Source: DATFRY01 sp035489015
Lineage (GTDB): Bacteria; Myxococcota_A; Polyangia; Haliangiales; Haliangiaceae
Length of the DNA: 64,000 nt
Direction: 5' to 3'
Assembly (NCBI GenBank): GCA_035489015.1
Contig: DATHKR010000213.1
Coordinates: 1 to 64,000 of the forward strand
Shown here piece by piece: positions 1-8,941 of this stretch. The notes below the pieces were generated by a model that saw nothing but the letters and a program-made list of their open reading frames with translations, ran no database searches and was not told where the DNA came from. Position numbers and translations under genes: made by a program. The first letter of the stretch is position 1; each line of letters starts with the position of its first letter.

Positions 1-1
1 C

Positions 2-682
2 TGGCGCGCGCTGCCGGTCCCGGCCGCCCTGTCCGACGGCGCCGCCGCGACCCTGCTGGCCCGCGGGATCACCGCCCACATGCTGCAGACCCGGGTGTAC
101 GCGGTCGACGCCACCACCACCGCGCTGATCCACAGCGCCGCCGGCGGGCTAGGAAGCCTGCTGGTGCAGTGGGCCAGGCAACGCGGCGCGACGGTGATCG
201 CCACGGTCGGAAGCGAGGCCAAGGCGGCGATCGCGCGCGGCCACGGCGCCGACCACGTGATCGTCGGACGGGACGCCGACTTCGAGGCCGAGGTCCGCGC
301 GCTGACCGGTGGCCGCGGCGTCGACGTGGCCTACGACGGGGTCGGCGGCACCACCCTGGCCCGGACGCTCGGCTGCGTGCGGCCGTTCGGCACGGTGGCG
401 AGCTTCGGCCAGTCGGGCGGCCCGATCCCGCCGCTGGACGTCGACGATCTCGGGCCGCGCCGCTCGCTCCTCCTGGCCCGCCCGAGCGTCATGCACTACA
501 TGGCCGATCGAGCGGCGTACCGGCGGGCGGCCGCGGAGGTGATCGCGAGCGGGATCGCCCCGGCGCCCGGGCGAAGTTACCCGCTCACCGAGGTCGCCCG
601 CGCGCACGCCGAGCTCGAGTCCGGCGCGACCACCGGCAGCGCGGTCCTGATCCCCGCTACTGATCCGACTCGTCCTCGATGA
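2..682 (+). CDS. Quinone oxidoreductase-like zinc-free MDR dehydrogenase (C-terminal fragment)
   Basis: The reading frame is open from base 2, so the gene starts outside the window and only about 226 C-terminal residues are visible. The visible part carries the NAD(P)H-binding Rossmann motif (AAGGLGSLLVQWAR, then ATVIATVGSEAK) and the later segments FGTVASFGQSGG and YPLTEVARAHAELESG, which are typical of the QOR/Qor2 branch of medium-chain dehydrogenases that reduce quinones or enones with NADPH. No zinc-ligand cysteines are seen in this part. The 3' end overlaps the convergent PKD lipoprotein gene by 26 bases, so no terminator separates them. Family assignment is firm; the substrate is unknown. 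Confidence 0.85.
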   Translation, partial: WRALPVPAALSDGAAATLLARGITAHMLQTRVYAVDATTTALIHSAAGGLGSLLVQWARQRGATVIATVGSEAKAAIARGHGADHVIVGRDADFEAEVRALTGGRGVDVAYDGVGGTTLARTLGCVRPFGTVASFGQSGGPIPPLDVDDLGPRRSLLLARPSVMHYMADRAAYRRAAAEVIASGIAPAPGRSYPLTEVARAHAELESGATTGSAVLIPATDPTRPR

Positions 683-1736
683 GGAGCGTCTCGACGACCT
701 CCTGGCCGCCGACCCGGGTGGTGACGGTGGCCTGGTCGCCGTCCAGGCCGGCGCCGAGGTGGACGCTCACCTCGTTCGAGCAGAAGTCGAGGCCCAGCTC
801 GCACACGACCCAGCTGAGGTCGGTGTCGAGGGTGCGGAACCGATCGCGGTACACGCCGTCGTTGTCGGGCAGGTCGACCACGAACCCGTTGCGGTGCAGC
901 TCGACCAGATCACCCTCCGCGCCGCTCCAGCGCAGATCGACCCGGAACTCGAAGTGGGACGGGTCGCGGGTGATCCGGAAGATCGACAGGACCGGCGGTG
1001 GCGGCAGCGCGGTGACGACCCGGGTCTCCGTGTCGCTCAGGCCCTCGTCGTTGGTCACGGTCAACGTCACCGTGAAGTCGCCGCGGGCCGCGTAGGTGTG
1101 GACCGGGTTCTCCTCGCTCGAGGTGGTGCCGTCGCCGAAGTCCCACGCCCGCTCGACGATGTCGGCCCCGCCCCCGCAGCCGCCCGGTGAGCTGAAATCC
1201 TCGAACTGGAAGGTGAAGCCGTCCCGGTCGAAGAAGAAGAAGGCGGACGGCGGGAACGTGGAGTCCAGGACCGTGAGCGTCGCGGTGGCGGTCGCGGTCG
1301 CGCCGTCCTCGCTGGTGCCGGTGATGGTGAGGGCGTAGTCGCCCGGCGGCGTCACGCAGTCGCCGAACAGCTCCAGGAACGAGCTATCGGGCGGGGTCAC
1401 CACCGGGGAGAACAGGTCGACCTCGCCGGGAAAGTCGGGCGCGGAGGTCACGCTGAGGGTGACCTCGCCGGTGAACCCGTTCAGCGGCTCGACCACCAGA
1501 TCGACGAAGGCGAAGCCGTTCTCCCCGATGGTCTGGCTGGTGGGGGATGCGGTGATCTCGAAGAGCTCGTCGCCCGGGGCGAGCACCTCCTGCGCGAGCT
1601 CCCCGGCGCTTTCACGCTCGCCGGTCGCGTCCTCCGCCAGGGCGCACCCCGCCCCACCGAGCGCCAGCGCCAGCGGCGCTGCGACGATGATCATCCGGTT
1701 CGATCCGATCCTCGACCGCGTTCCTCGTAGCTTCAT
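657..1736 (-). CDS. PKD-domain secreted lipoprotein
   Basis: 359 residues. The chosen ATG at 1736 has a strong AGGAGGG ribosome site just upstream; a longer frame reaches 1820 but lacks one. The N-terminus is basic, then hydrophobic (MIIVAAPLALALGGAGC), consistent with a lipoprotein signal although the lipobox is weak. The middle (about residues 195-245) has the PKD signature WDFGDGTTSSEENPVHTYAARGDFTVTLTVTN, an Ig-like fold used in extracellular adhesion or sugar binding. Flanking beta-rich parts resemble Ig-like repeats. The substrate and partner are not recognisable. The C-terminal end overlaps the convergent dehydrogenase gene. Confidence 0.85.
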   Translation of the reverse strand: MKLRGTRSRIGSNRMIIVAAPLALALGGAGCALAEDATGERESAGELAQEVLAPGDELFEITASPTSQTIGENGFAFVDLVVEPLNGFTGEVTLSVTSAPDFPGEVDLFSPVVTPPDSSFLELFGDCVTPPGDYALTITGTSEDGATATATATLTVLDSTFPPSAFFFFDRDGFTFQFEDFSSPGGCGGGADIVERAWDFGDGTTSSEENPVHTYAARGDFTVTLTVTNDEGLSDTETRVVTALPPPPVLSIFRITRDPSHFEFRVDLRWSGAEGDLVELHRNGFVVDLPDNDGVYRDRFRTLDTDLSWVVCELGLDFCSNEVSVHLGAGLDGDQATVTTRVGGQEVVETLLIEDESDQ

Positions 1737-1952
1737 CGATGAGCCCTCCTGGAGCCCGCGCTCCAAGCAAGGCGTGCACCAGGGCACGAACCGGCGGACC
1801 GCGCCGCGGTCGCGCGCCATCTGCTCGACACTCCGGGCCGAACGCGACGCCAGTCGCGCTGTACGTCATGGTATGGCTGTCCGCCCGAGTGAGCACCCGG
1901 CGAGTCAGTGTCCTCCGCGGTGGACCAACGATGAGACGCATCCCGCGCCGCC

Positions 1953-2552
1953 TTACTTGCGCGAGAGCAGCGTCATCCGCTGCACGACGGCGCCGCCCTT
2001 CTCGACCACCAGCGAGACCGGCGGGCCGGGCAGCGCCGTGGCAAAGCGGAACGTGGTCACCGTGGTGGCGCCGTTCGCGGACTCGGTGACGACGTAGTCG
2101 AGGGTCTCGAAGGTTCCGGCCGGCACCTCCACTTTCCCCTGCGACCGCTTCGTGTGGTCGGCTGGAAAGCTCGCGTGCTTCAGCAGATCATCCCAGCGGG
2201 TGGTCCGGGCCGGCTCCTCCGAGAGGACCGATCCGTCCTCGGCCAGGACGCGCGACACCATGGTCATCGCCGCCGCGTCCGCCACCGTCACCTTCGAGTG
2301 CACGATCACCGCCGGCTTGCCGGTCTCCTCCAGCCGGTAGCGGATCTCGGTCCCGACCGGCATCGCGACCCGGATCTGCTCGGCCGTGAACGGCCGCGGC
2401 GCGAGGCCGGGCTCCGCGGCCGGCGCGGCGGCCGCCGGCGCGGCCCCGCTCACCGCATCGGCAGTCGGCGCAGTCGCGGTCGCCGGCGCCCCGCCCCCAC
2501 CGCCACCACCGCAAGCCACCACCAGCGAGAGCGCGAGCAACACGGTGCGCAT
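1953..2552 (-). CDS. Small lipoprotein of unknown function
   Basis: 199 residues starting with a short signal ending in the lipobox LVVAC, followed by a Gly run and an Ala/Pro/Thr-rich tether of about 35 residues. The remaining 145 residues are a compact beta-rich domain (for example FETLDYVVTESANGATTVTTFRFATALPGPPVSLVVEKGG). I do not recognise a named family. It is probably a periplasm-facing lipoprotein; the C-terminal part has the look of domains that measure a converted quantity from a thiol or ester-linked group, but that is not supported by any motif. It is transcribed in the same direction as its two neighbours. Confidence 0.75.
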   Translation of the reverse strand: MRTVLLALSLVVACGGGGGGGAPATATAPTADAVSGAAPAAAAPAAEPGLAPRPFTAEQIRVAMPVGTEIRYRLEETGKPAVIVHSKVTVADAAAMTMVSRVLAEDGSVLSEEPARTTRWDDLLKHASFPADHTKRSQGKVEVPAGTFETLDYVVTESANGATTVTTFRFATALPGPPVSLVVEKGGAVVQRMTLLSRK

Positions 2553-2599
2553 GGATCGGTTCTACCATGCAGCCCGCGCGGCCGGCGCCCTCGCTTCCG

Positions 2600-4204
2600 T
2601 CACGGCCAGGTGTGGGTCGGCGCCCCGAAGGTGATCTGGGTGTCACCCAGGAACGTCCTCTCCGACGAGATGGCCATGTTCTCCGACCCCGACAGCGAGT
2701 GGTCGTAGACCTCGTAGATGTTGTACGCGGCGTCGTCGGCGGTGCCGCTCATGCCGTCGTCGTCGTTGAAGAAGTCGTCGGCGCAGGCGTTGAGGCCGAG
2801 GACGCTGTTCGCATCGGTGCACAGCCAGGGGGGGAGTGACCCCTCGATGTTGATCAGAGTCTCGGCCTCCGCGATCACTAGCGGCGTCTCGCTGTCGTCG
2901 ACCGCGGTCTGGTAGGTCTGCCCGCCGATCCAGTTGTCGGCGAAGTTGCCCCACGCGTTGGGCCGGAACTGGACGTCCTTCGCCCCCGAGGTGGTCACGG
3001 CGCCGAGGTCGCGCCAGGTGTCGATCTGCCGCTCGGCGATGCAGGTGGTCGACCACCAGGCCACGATCGGAATCCCGCCCAGGGCGGTGCCGATGTCGTC
3101 CTCCCCGGTCGCGAAGGCCAGCCACTGGCCGCTGATGTAGTAGGGCGAGTTCGGAACGTAGTCGGGCCCCTTCATCGCCTCGAACTGCGAGTCGTCCGCC
3201 GTGCGCTTGTAGCCGTGGGCATGGATGAACGTGTCGAACCGGTAGTGCAACGAGGTGAGGTGCTGCATCGCGTCGAGGAGGCCGGCCCGGGTCGGCGGGA
3301 ACACGCGGTCGGCGTTGCCCCACGCGGCGCCGCTGGTGTCCAGGGGATTGGAGCTCGCGTTGTCCGCCACCAGGACCACGTAGTCGTAGGCGCCGTACAC
3401 CTGCGACAGGTTGGTCCAGATCGACTGGCCGAGCGTGATGAGCCCGTTGTCGTCGTAGTGGAAGTAGATGAGCGCCGCGATGCCGCCGGTCCCCTTCAGC
3501 TCCTCGTCGCACGGCTCCGGGGTGAAGTCCTTCTCGTTGGGGATCTCGTCCATGTCGGCGTCGGTCGCCTTGACCGAGATCGTCGCCTCCATGCTGCCGT
3601 TGCACGACCCGTCCGCCTCGCAGAAGTCCTCCGGGCCGAGCTGGTCCTCGAACGACGGCTGCCCGGTCTGGGCGTCGCAGCTCAAGGTGATCGTGGTGCA
3701 CGGCTGGGAGAAATCGTCGCCGCCGTTGGCCCCGCCGTGGTCATCCTCGGCGAAGCTGGCGCAGATCTCCACCTGCCGCATGTCGCCGATCGCGACCCGG
3801 TAGGTGCCCATGTCGAGACCCAGGTTCTCCGACTGGCCGGCCGAGTAGTCCTGGCCCGGCGAGACCGCGACCGTCTCCTCCGAGCCGGCCGGGACGTCGG
3901 TCGGGTTGGCGTAGAACAGGCCGCGGATGTCTCCCTTGCCCTCGGAGATGCCCTGCCCGGAGAAGGTCGCCTCGGTGAGGCTGACCTCGATATCGCAGTA
4001 GCCGCCCGGCTCCGGCGGCTTCGAGGGCGGGCCCTCCTGGTTGTGGCACAGCCGGGGGTCGATCGGGTGCGGATTCCAGCTCGGCGGTTGCGGCGGGCCG
4101 GCCGCCAGCGAGTCGAGCTCTGCCTCTGCCTCGGTGCTGCTGCATCCGGTCAGCGCCACGAGCGCCAGTCCGAGCACCAGGCCGGATCGTCGGGTCGTCT
4201 TCAT
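2600..4204 (-). CDS. Large lipoprotein with a possible caspase-like (clan CD) fold
   Basis: 534 residues, lipobox LTGC with Cys21, and a GGAGACC ribosome site before the ATG at 4204. The first 235 residues contain many cysteines and acidic stretches typical of exported myxobacterial proteins. From about residue 240 comes GIAALIYFHYDDNG and YDYVVLVADNAS (two beta strands), a helix TRAGLLDAMQHLTS, the strand FDTFIHAHG (His330-Gly331) and the strand GIPIVAWWSTTC (Cys388). A His-Gly and a Cys at the ends of successive strands is the layout of clan CD peptidases (caspases, gingipains, C13). This is my inference from order and spacing only; a non-catalytic protein is equally possible. Confidence 0.75.
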   Translation of the reverse strand: MKTTRRSGLVLGLALVALTGCSSTEAEAELDSLAAGPPQPPSWNPHPIDPRLCHNQEGPPSKPPEPGGYCDIEVSLTEATFSGQGISEGKGDIRGLFYANPTDVPAGSEETVAVSPGQDYSAGQSENLGLDMGTYRVAIGDMRQVEICASFAEDDHGGANGGDDFSQPCTTITLSCDAQTGQPSFEDQLGPEDFCEADGSCNGSMEATISVKATDADMDEIPNEKDFTPEPCDEELKGTGGIAALIYFHYDDNGLITLGQSIWTNLSQVYGAYDYVVLVADNASSNPLDTSGAAWGNADRVFPPTRAGLLDAMQHLTSLHYRFDTFIHAHGYKRTADDSQFEAMKGPDYVPNSPYYISGQWLAFATGEDDIGTALGGIPIVAWWSTTCIAERQIDTWRDLGAVTTSGAKDVQFRPNAWGNFADNWIGGQTYQTAVDDSETPLVIAEAETLINIEGSLPPWLCTDANSVLGLNACADDFFNDDDGMSGTADDAAYNIYEVYDHSLSGSENMAISSERTFLGDTQITFGAPTHTWP

Positions 4205-4335
4205 TGTCGAGGTCTCCTGCGGCGGTGTTCGCCGCGGAGATCAGCTCAGCAAGGTGCGAGCCACCGACGGTGCGCGCCGGCGGCGCGGCAAGCGGCCGAA
4301 AGCCGGCCGTCGCCGCGCCCGGCGCCGATCGACCG

Positions 4336-4359
4336 GCGGGATCGGCATGCCGATCCCGC
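4336..4359. other. 24-base perfect palindrome between two genes
   Basis: A perfect inverted repeat centred at 4347/4348 with arms GCGGGATCGGCA and TGCCGATCCCGC. It lies 10 bases beyond the stop of the FAD oxidase gene (minus strand) and could form a terminator hairpin, but no T-run follows it. An operator for the downstream lipoprotein gene is the alternative. Confidence 0.5.
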
Positions 4360-4368
4360 GCGCCGACC

Positions 4369-5745
4369 TCAGTCGCCCGGCCGGATGTTCTGGTTCATGT
4401 GGAACAGGTTGTCCGGGTCGTACTTCTTCTTCAGCTCGACCAGCCGCTTGTAGTTGCCGCCGTAGCTGTCGGCGATCCGCCCCTTCTCGTCGTCGGCCAT
4501 GAAGTTGACGTAGCCACCCGCCTCCGAGTGCGGTGCGGTGGCGTGGTAGTAGTCGCGCACCCAGCGGATGCGCTCTTCGTCCTTCGACGGGTCATTCCAG
4601 GCGCACACGATCACCTCGGCGAACGTCGCCTTGCGGTAGGCGAACGCCGACTCGTCGGCGGCGACGCGGTGGCACGCCCCGTTGATCGGGTAGAGGTGCA
4701 TCGTCGCCGAGACCTCGGGCACCTTGGCGCCGTGCTCGACGTGGGCGTCGATCGCCGCGTCGGTCAGCTCGCTGACGAAGTTCCCCTTCCAGTAGCTGCG
4801 GATCCCCTTGGGGAAGATCGCGTCGAAGGCCATGTTCAGCGCCGGGTAGGGCAGCGGCGCGACCATCTCGGCCACCACCGGCGCGACGTCGCGGAACGGC
4901 TTCATCATCTTCTCGCCCTGATCGAGCGGCCCGGCCCAGTGCACGATCGCGGCGCAGAAGGTGTCGCCGTGGCGATTGGCCGGGATGAACTCCAGCGGCG
5001 GCGCGATCTGGAACGCCGGGAACGCCCCCAGCGCCTCCGGCGCGTCGACGATGAACCGCCGGAAGAAGCGCAGGAGGTCGCCGGCCGAGCCGATCTCGTA
5101 GAAGAACAGCCCGACGTAGACGTCCTTGATCGGGTGCAGCTGGTACTCGAACGAGGTGACCGCGCCGAAGTTGCCGCCGCCGCCGCGAAGCGCCCAGAAC
5201 AGGTCCGGGTTGTCCCTCGCGCTCGCCCGCACCACCTTGCCCTCGGCGGTCACCACCTCGGCGGAGAGCAGGTTGTCGCACGACAGCCCGTAGCCGCGGG
5301 TGAGGTGGCCGATGCCACCGCCCAGGGTCAGGCCCGCGATCCCGGTGGTCGACACGATCCCACCCGGCGTCGCGAGCCCGAACGCGTGGGCCGCGTGATT
5401 GAAATCGCCCCAGGTCGCGCCGCCGCCGGCCCGGGCAGTCTTGGTCGCCGGGTCGACCCACACCGTCTTCATCGCTGACATGTCGATGACGACGCCGCCG
5501 TCGTTGGTCCCGAACCCGGGCGCGCTGTGTCCGCCGCCGCGGATCGACAGGTCCAGCCCCGCGTCCCTCGCGAACACCACCCCCGCCATCACATCGGCGG
5601 TCTGCTCGGCGCGCAGCACCACCTCCGGTCGCCTGTCGAACATGCCATTGTGGACTGCGCGCGCCTCGTCGTAGCGCGAGTCGTCAGCGGTGATGACGGC
5701 GCCCCGCACCTGCGCGCGCAGATTCTCGATCGTCGGCTTCCCCAT
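4369..5745 (-). CDS. FAD-binding oxidoreductase, BBE (berberine-bridge-like) family
   Basis: 458 residues; ATG at 5745 follows an excellent AGGAGGAGGGG ribosome site. The N-terminal FAD-binding PCMH domain shows SIRGGGHSAPG, whose His is the usual covalent 8-alpha-histidyl FAD site, and LTLGGGIGHLTRGYGLSCDN. The position that holds the second, cysteinyl FAD link in berberine bridge enzyme (GLC in that enzyme) is Val here (GGIVSTTG), so the flavin is probably attached by one bond only. The C-terminus YDPDNLFHMNQNIRP is the BBE signature. Members oxidise sugars, alcohols or alkaloid-like compounds using O2; the substrate here is unknown. No signal peptide is visible. Confidence 0.92.
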   Translation of the reverse strand: MGKPTIENLRAQVRGAVITADDSRYDEARAVHNGMFDRRPEVVLRAEQTADVMAGVVFARDAGLDLSIRGGGHSAPGFGTNDGGVVIDMSAMKTVWVDPATKTARAGGGATWGDFNHAAHAFGLATPGGIVSTTGIAGLTLGGGIGHLTRGYGLSCDNLLSAEVVTAEGKVVRASARDNPDLFWALRGGGGNFGAVTSFEYQLHPIKDVYVGLFFYEIGSAGDLLRFFRRFIVDAPEALGAFPAFQIAPPLEFIPANRHGDTFCAAIVHWAGPLDQGEKMMKPFRDVAPVVAEMVAPLPYPALNMAFDAIFPKGIRSYWKGNFVSELTDAAIDAHVEHGAKVPEVSATMHLYPINGACHRVAADESAFAYRKATFAEVIVCAWNDPSKDEERIRWVRDYYHATAPHSEAGGYVNFMADDEKGRIADSYGGNYKRLVELKKKYDPDNLFHMNQNIRPGD

Positions 5746-5920
5746 GTCTCCCCTCCTCCTTCGCGCTCTCCCCCTGAGAGCGCCGTACGCCACGGCACGA
5801 TACGCGCGCTCGCGGTTGCGTCAAGGGCCGATCCGTCGGTGACGAACGCGCTCGAGAAGCCGTGAGATCCATGACATGTGACACCGCGAGTCGGCCCCTG
5901 TGACCTCCCGTCGCCGGCCA

Positions 5921-5947
5921 CGCGAGGTGCTCGCGAGGTGCTATAGA
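5921..5947 (+). promoter_or_regulatory. Tandem 11-base direct repeat plus -10-like box before the amidase gene
   Basis: CGCGAGGTGCT occurs twice head to tail (5921-5931 and 5932-5942), immediately followed by and overlapping TATAGA (5942-5947). The ATG is at 5954, only 6 bases later. The repeats sit where a -35 box would be, so an activator site is plausible; no -35 match is visible. Confidence 0.4.
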
Positions 5948-5953
5948 CGGTCG

Positions 5954-6736
5954 ATGCGCGTGGCCGCGATCCAGAGCGACATCGTGTGGGAAAACCCGCA
6001 CGCGAGCTTCGAGCGCCTGCGCCCGTGGCTGGCCGCGGCGGCCGCCGCCGGCGCGCGGCTGGTCGCCTTGCCGGAGATGTTCGCGTGCGGCTTCTCGATG
6101 GACACCGCGCGGGTCCGCGAATCGGTCGACGGCCCCAGCGCGCGCTTCCTCGAGGAGCAGGCCCGCGCCAACGGCCTGTGGGTGTGCGGCTCGATCCCGG
6201 AGCTGCCGCCCGGCGCGCCCAGGCCGTACAACACGCTGGTCCTGGCCGGCCCGCGCGGGCAGGTCCACCGCTACCGCAAGCTCCACCCGTTCACGTTCGC
6301 GCGCGAGGACGAGCACTACCAGGCCGGCACCGAGCACGTCACCGTCGAGGTCGAGGGGGTGCGCTGCAGCCTGTTCGTCTGCTACGACCTGCGCTTCGCC
6401 GACGAGTTCTGGGTCCGCGCCCAGGTCACCGACGCGTACATCGTGGTCGCCAACTGGCCCGACCGCCGACGCCATCACTGGACCGCGCTCCTCCAGGCCC
6501 GCGCGATCGAGAACCAGGCCTACGTCATCGGGGTGAACCGGGTCGGCCACGGCAGCGGCATCGACTACAGCGGCGACAGCCGCATCATCGATCCGTGGGG
6601 CGAGGTCCTGTCGGCCGCGGCCGGCGGCGAGACCATGATCCTGGCCGAGGTCGACCCCGGGGTCGTCCGCGACGCGCGCGAGAAGTTCCCGGTGCTCCGC
6701 GATCGCCGGTCACCGCCCGGCGTCGAGCCAGGGTGA
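5954..6736 (+). CDS. Carbon-nitrogen hydrolase, omega-amidase (YafV/NIT2-like)
   Basis: 260 residues, normal length for the nitrilase superfamily. The catalytic triad is visible as Glu41 (ALPEMFACGF), Lys109 (YRKLHPF) and Cys143 (LFVCYDLRF). The RFADEFW and NRVGHGSGIDYSGDS segments match the omega-amidase branch, which hydrolyses 2-oxoglutaramate or 2-oxosuccinamate to the 2-oxo acid and ammonia in methionine salvage and glutamine transamination. It should be cytoplasmic. The start at 5954 is preferred over upstream codons because the domain begins at once (MRVAAIQSDI) and a -10-like box sits just before it. The 3' end overlaps the convergent neighbour by 27 bases. Confidence 0.9.
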   Translation: MRVAAIQSDIVWENPHASFERLRPWLAAAAAAGARLVALPEMFACGFSMDTARVRESVDGPSARFLEEQARANGLWVCGSIPELPPGAPRPYNTLVLAGPRGQVHRYRKLHPFTFAREDEHYQAGTEHVTVEVEGVRCSLFVCYDLRFADEFWVRAQVTDAYIVVANWPDRRRHHWTALLQARAIENQAYVIGVNRVGHGSGIDYSGDSRIIDPWGEVLSAAAGGETMILAEVDPGVVRDAREKFPVLRDRRSPPGVEPG

Positions 6737-7654
6737 CAGGTCGACCCGCCAGATGTTGTAGAGAGTGTTGTCCCAGCTCAGCCGGTCGAGGTCGCGCGCG
6801 GCGGCGGCCCGGCTGCGCGGGAACGCGACCGGCACGACCCGCTCGCTCGAGAAGTAGAGCGTGCGCCCGTCGGGGGAGAGCCGCGCCTCCGCGTCGGAGC
6901 CCGGGCTGTTGACCTCGGTGCCGAGGTGGACCGGCTTGCCCCAGCCGCCCCGCCTCGCGCGGCGGACCAGGAACAGGTCCATCTTCGCGGCCGGCGCGCG
7001 GTTCGACGAGAAGACCGCGTACGACTCGTCAGCCGCGACCGCCGGATCGACGTCGCTGGTCTTCGGCGCGCTCCATGCGACTCGCGCCGGAGCGCCGTAG
7101 CCACCGGCCCTGCGCTGGGCGCGCAGCAGGCCGAAGGCGCCGTCCTTGCCCGCCTCCATGTAGTAGATGCTGCCGTCCCGCACCACCGAGGGCGCGAAGG
7201 TCGCCGTGGTGCGATTGATCGACTCCGGCAGGCGCACCGGCGCGCTCCAGCCGGCGCCGCGGCGATCCACGCGCCAGAGGTTGCCGCCGCCGGCCGGGTA
7301 CGTCTTGCCGTTGAAGGTCCCGTCGATCGGAGCGCCGCCCGGCCGGGCCGGTCGGTTCGACACGAAGACCAGGAAGGAGCCGTCCGGGGCCATCGCCGGC
7401 TCCATGTCGCTCCATTCGCCGGAGAACGAAGCGATCGTCGGGGTCGACCAGCCGGCGGCCGTCCGCTCGGCGACCACGATCGTCGACGCCGCCGGGTTGG
7501 AGCGCGTGAAGTAGACCGTCCGTCCGTCGGGCGCGAACGCGGGCGCGCTGTCATGGGCGGCCCCGGAGATGACGCCGGGCGCGAAGACGGTCGGCGGGGA
7601 CGCATGCGCGGTCGCCGCCAGCGAGAGGATCGCGAGCGCGATGGTCCATCTCAT
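6710..7654 (-). CDS. Secreted TolB-like / WD40-type beta-propeller protein
   Basis: 314 residues with a Sec signal peptide (MRWTIALAILSLAATAHAS). The body has repeated PD40 blades: APAFAPDGRTVYFTRSN, EPAMAPDGSFLVFVSNR, ATFAPSVVRDGSIYYMEAG, DPAVAADESYAVFSSNR and EARLSPDGRTLYFSSER. Such TolB-type propellers are periplasmic scaffolds or peptidase-associated domains. No OmpA or peptidase domain is attached, so the partner is unknown. It converges on the omega-amidase gene with a 27-base overlap and lies 47 bases downstream of serB on the same strand. Confidence 0.87.
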   Translation of the reverse strand: MRWTIALAILSLAATAHASPPTVFAPGVISGAAHDSAPAFAPDGRTVYFTRSNPAASTIVVAERTAAGWSTPTIASFSGEWSDMEPAMAPDGSFLVFVSNRPARPGGAPIDGTFNGKTYPAGGGNLWRVDRRGAGWSAPVRLPESINRTTATFAPSVVRDGSIYYMEAGKDGAFGLLRAQRRAGGYGAPARVAWSAPKTSDVDPAVAADESYAVFSSNRAPAAKMDLFLVRRARRGGWGKPVHLGTEVNSPGSDAEARLSPDGRTLYFSSERVVPVAFPRSRAAAARDLDRLSWDNTLYNIWRVDLSPWLDAGR

Positions 7655-7701
7655 GACCGCTTCCAACCGGCCCGCCCGCGCGCCTATTCCGCCGCCCTCG
7701 T

Positions 7702-8922
7702 CTACAGCTCGGCCAGCTCGTCCTCGCGGATGCCGAGCAGGTAGAGCAGCGAGGCCATGCTGGTCTGGTTGACGGCGACCTGGGCCGCGTCCTGGACCGT
7801 CTTCTTGGCGTTGAAGGCGACGCCGAGCCCGGCCCGCTCGAGCATGGTGATGTCGTTGGCGCCGTCGCCGACCGCCATGACCTGATCGAGCTGGATCCCC
7901 TCGGCGGCGGCGACCTGGACCAGGAGGTCGGCCTTGCGCTGGCGGTCGACCACCTGGCCGCGCACCCGCCCGGTCAACAGGCCGCCCTCGACGTCGAGCT
8001 CGTTGGAAAAGGCGTAGTCGAGGCCGAGCTGCTCCTTGATCGGGTCGACGAACGCGCTGAAGCCGCCCGAGATGACCGCCAGCTTGTAGCCCAGCTTCTT
8101 GAGCGCGCGGACCAGGTCGAGGGCGCCGGGAGTCAGCTCGAGGGTCGGGGCCACCCGCGCGACGACGTCGTCGAAGCGAGCGCCGGCCAGGAGCGCGACC
8201 CGGGCGGCAAAGGCCTGGTGGAAGTCGAGCTCGCCGCGCATGGCCTGCGCGGTCAGGCCGGCGACCTGCTCGTAGCAGCCGACCGCGCGCGCCACCTCGT
8301 CGATCACCTCCTGCGCGATGAGGGTCGAGTCCATGTCGAACACGACGAGCCGCTTCGAGCGGCGATACAGGTTCTCGCGCTGGACCGCGACGTCGATGTC
8401 GAGCCCCTGGGCGGCGAGGAGCAGCTCGCGCTTCACCTCGGCCATCCCCTCGCTGCTCGGCACGCTGGCGATCATCTCGACCGCGGCCAGCCGCCGCCGG
8501 GACAGCTTGTAGATGTTGGTGATGTTGGCCGAGCGGCGGGCCAGCACGCCGGTCACCGCGGCCAGCCCCTCGGCGCCGACCCGGTTGCCGATGAGCGTGA
8601 TGGCGTAGAGGTTGCGGTTGACCGAGTCGGCCAGCTCGGGAAACGCGATGAAATCGTCGTCCTTCATCGGCTCGAGCCGCACGCTGGCGCCCGCCTGCCA
8701 GCCCTCGTAGAGCAGCTCCTTGACCAGCGCGGCCTCGTCCTGGTCGTCGTCGATGTGGCCGACGTCGATCACGAACGACAGCGACAGGAGGCGATGGGTG
8801 GACGCCTGCTCGATGTCGATGACCGGCACGCGGTGGCGGGCCAGCACCCGGCAGAGGGCGTGGCAGATGCCCGGTCGATCGGGCCCGTGGACGGTGAGGT
8901 GGATGCGCCTGGCGACGGACAT
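7702..8922 (-). CDS. serB: Phosphoserine phosphatase with two N-terminal ACT domains
   Basis: 406 residues. Two ACT domains (about 5-85 and 105-180) precede a HAD-type phosphatase with DMDST (Asp196, Asp198), ISGGF, and VGDGANDITML. It removes phosphate from phosphoserine in the last step of serine synthesis; the ACT domains normally bind serine for feedback control. The ATG at 8922 is chosen because the first ACT domain begins at residue 5 and a -10-like TACCAT (plus-strand 8931-8936) lies 8 bases upstream, which would make this a leaderless message. The longer frame reaching 9435 runs through the neighbouring Kazal gene and is unlikely. Confidence 0.95.
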   Translation of the reverse strand: MSVARRIHLTVHGPDRPGICHALCRVLARHRVPVIDIEQASTHRLLSLSFVIDVGHIDDDQDEAALVKELLYEGWQAGASVRLEPMKDDDFIAFPELADSVNRNLYAITLIGNRVGAEGLAAVTGVLARRSANITNIYKLSRRRLAAVEMIASVPSSEGMAEVKRELLLAAQGLDIDVAVQRENLYRRSKRLVVFDMDSTLIAQEVIDEVARAVGCYEQVAGLTAQAMRGELDFHQAFAARVALLAGARFDDVVARVAPTLELTPGALDLVRALKKLGYKLAVISGGFSAFVDPIKEQLGLDYAFSNELDVEGGLLTGRVRGQVVDRQRKADLLVQVAAAEGIQLDQVMAVGDGANDITMLERAGLGVAFNAKKTVQDAAQVAVNQTSMASLLYLLGIREDELAEL

Positions 8923-8941
8923 CGCCGGGCATGGTAGCCGT

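Noticed and set aside
1910..1925. GTCCTCCGCGGTGGAC near-palindrome as a strong terminator
   Set aside because: Short, imperfect and without T-run; could equally be chance in GC-rich DNA.
4336..4359. Palindrome as phage or integron attachment site
   Set aside because: No integrase or recombinase nearby and no direct repeat flanks it; terminator or operator is simpler.
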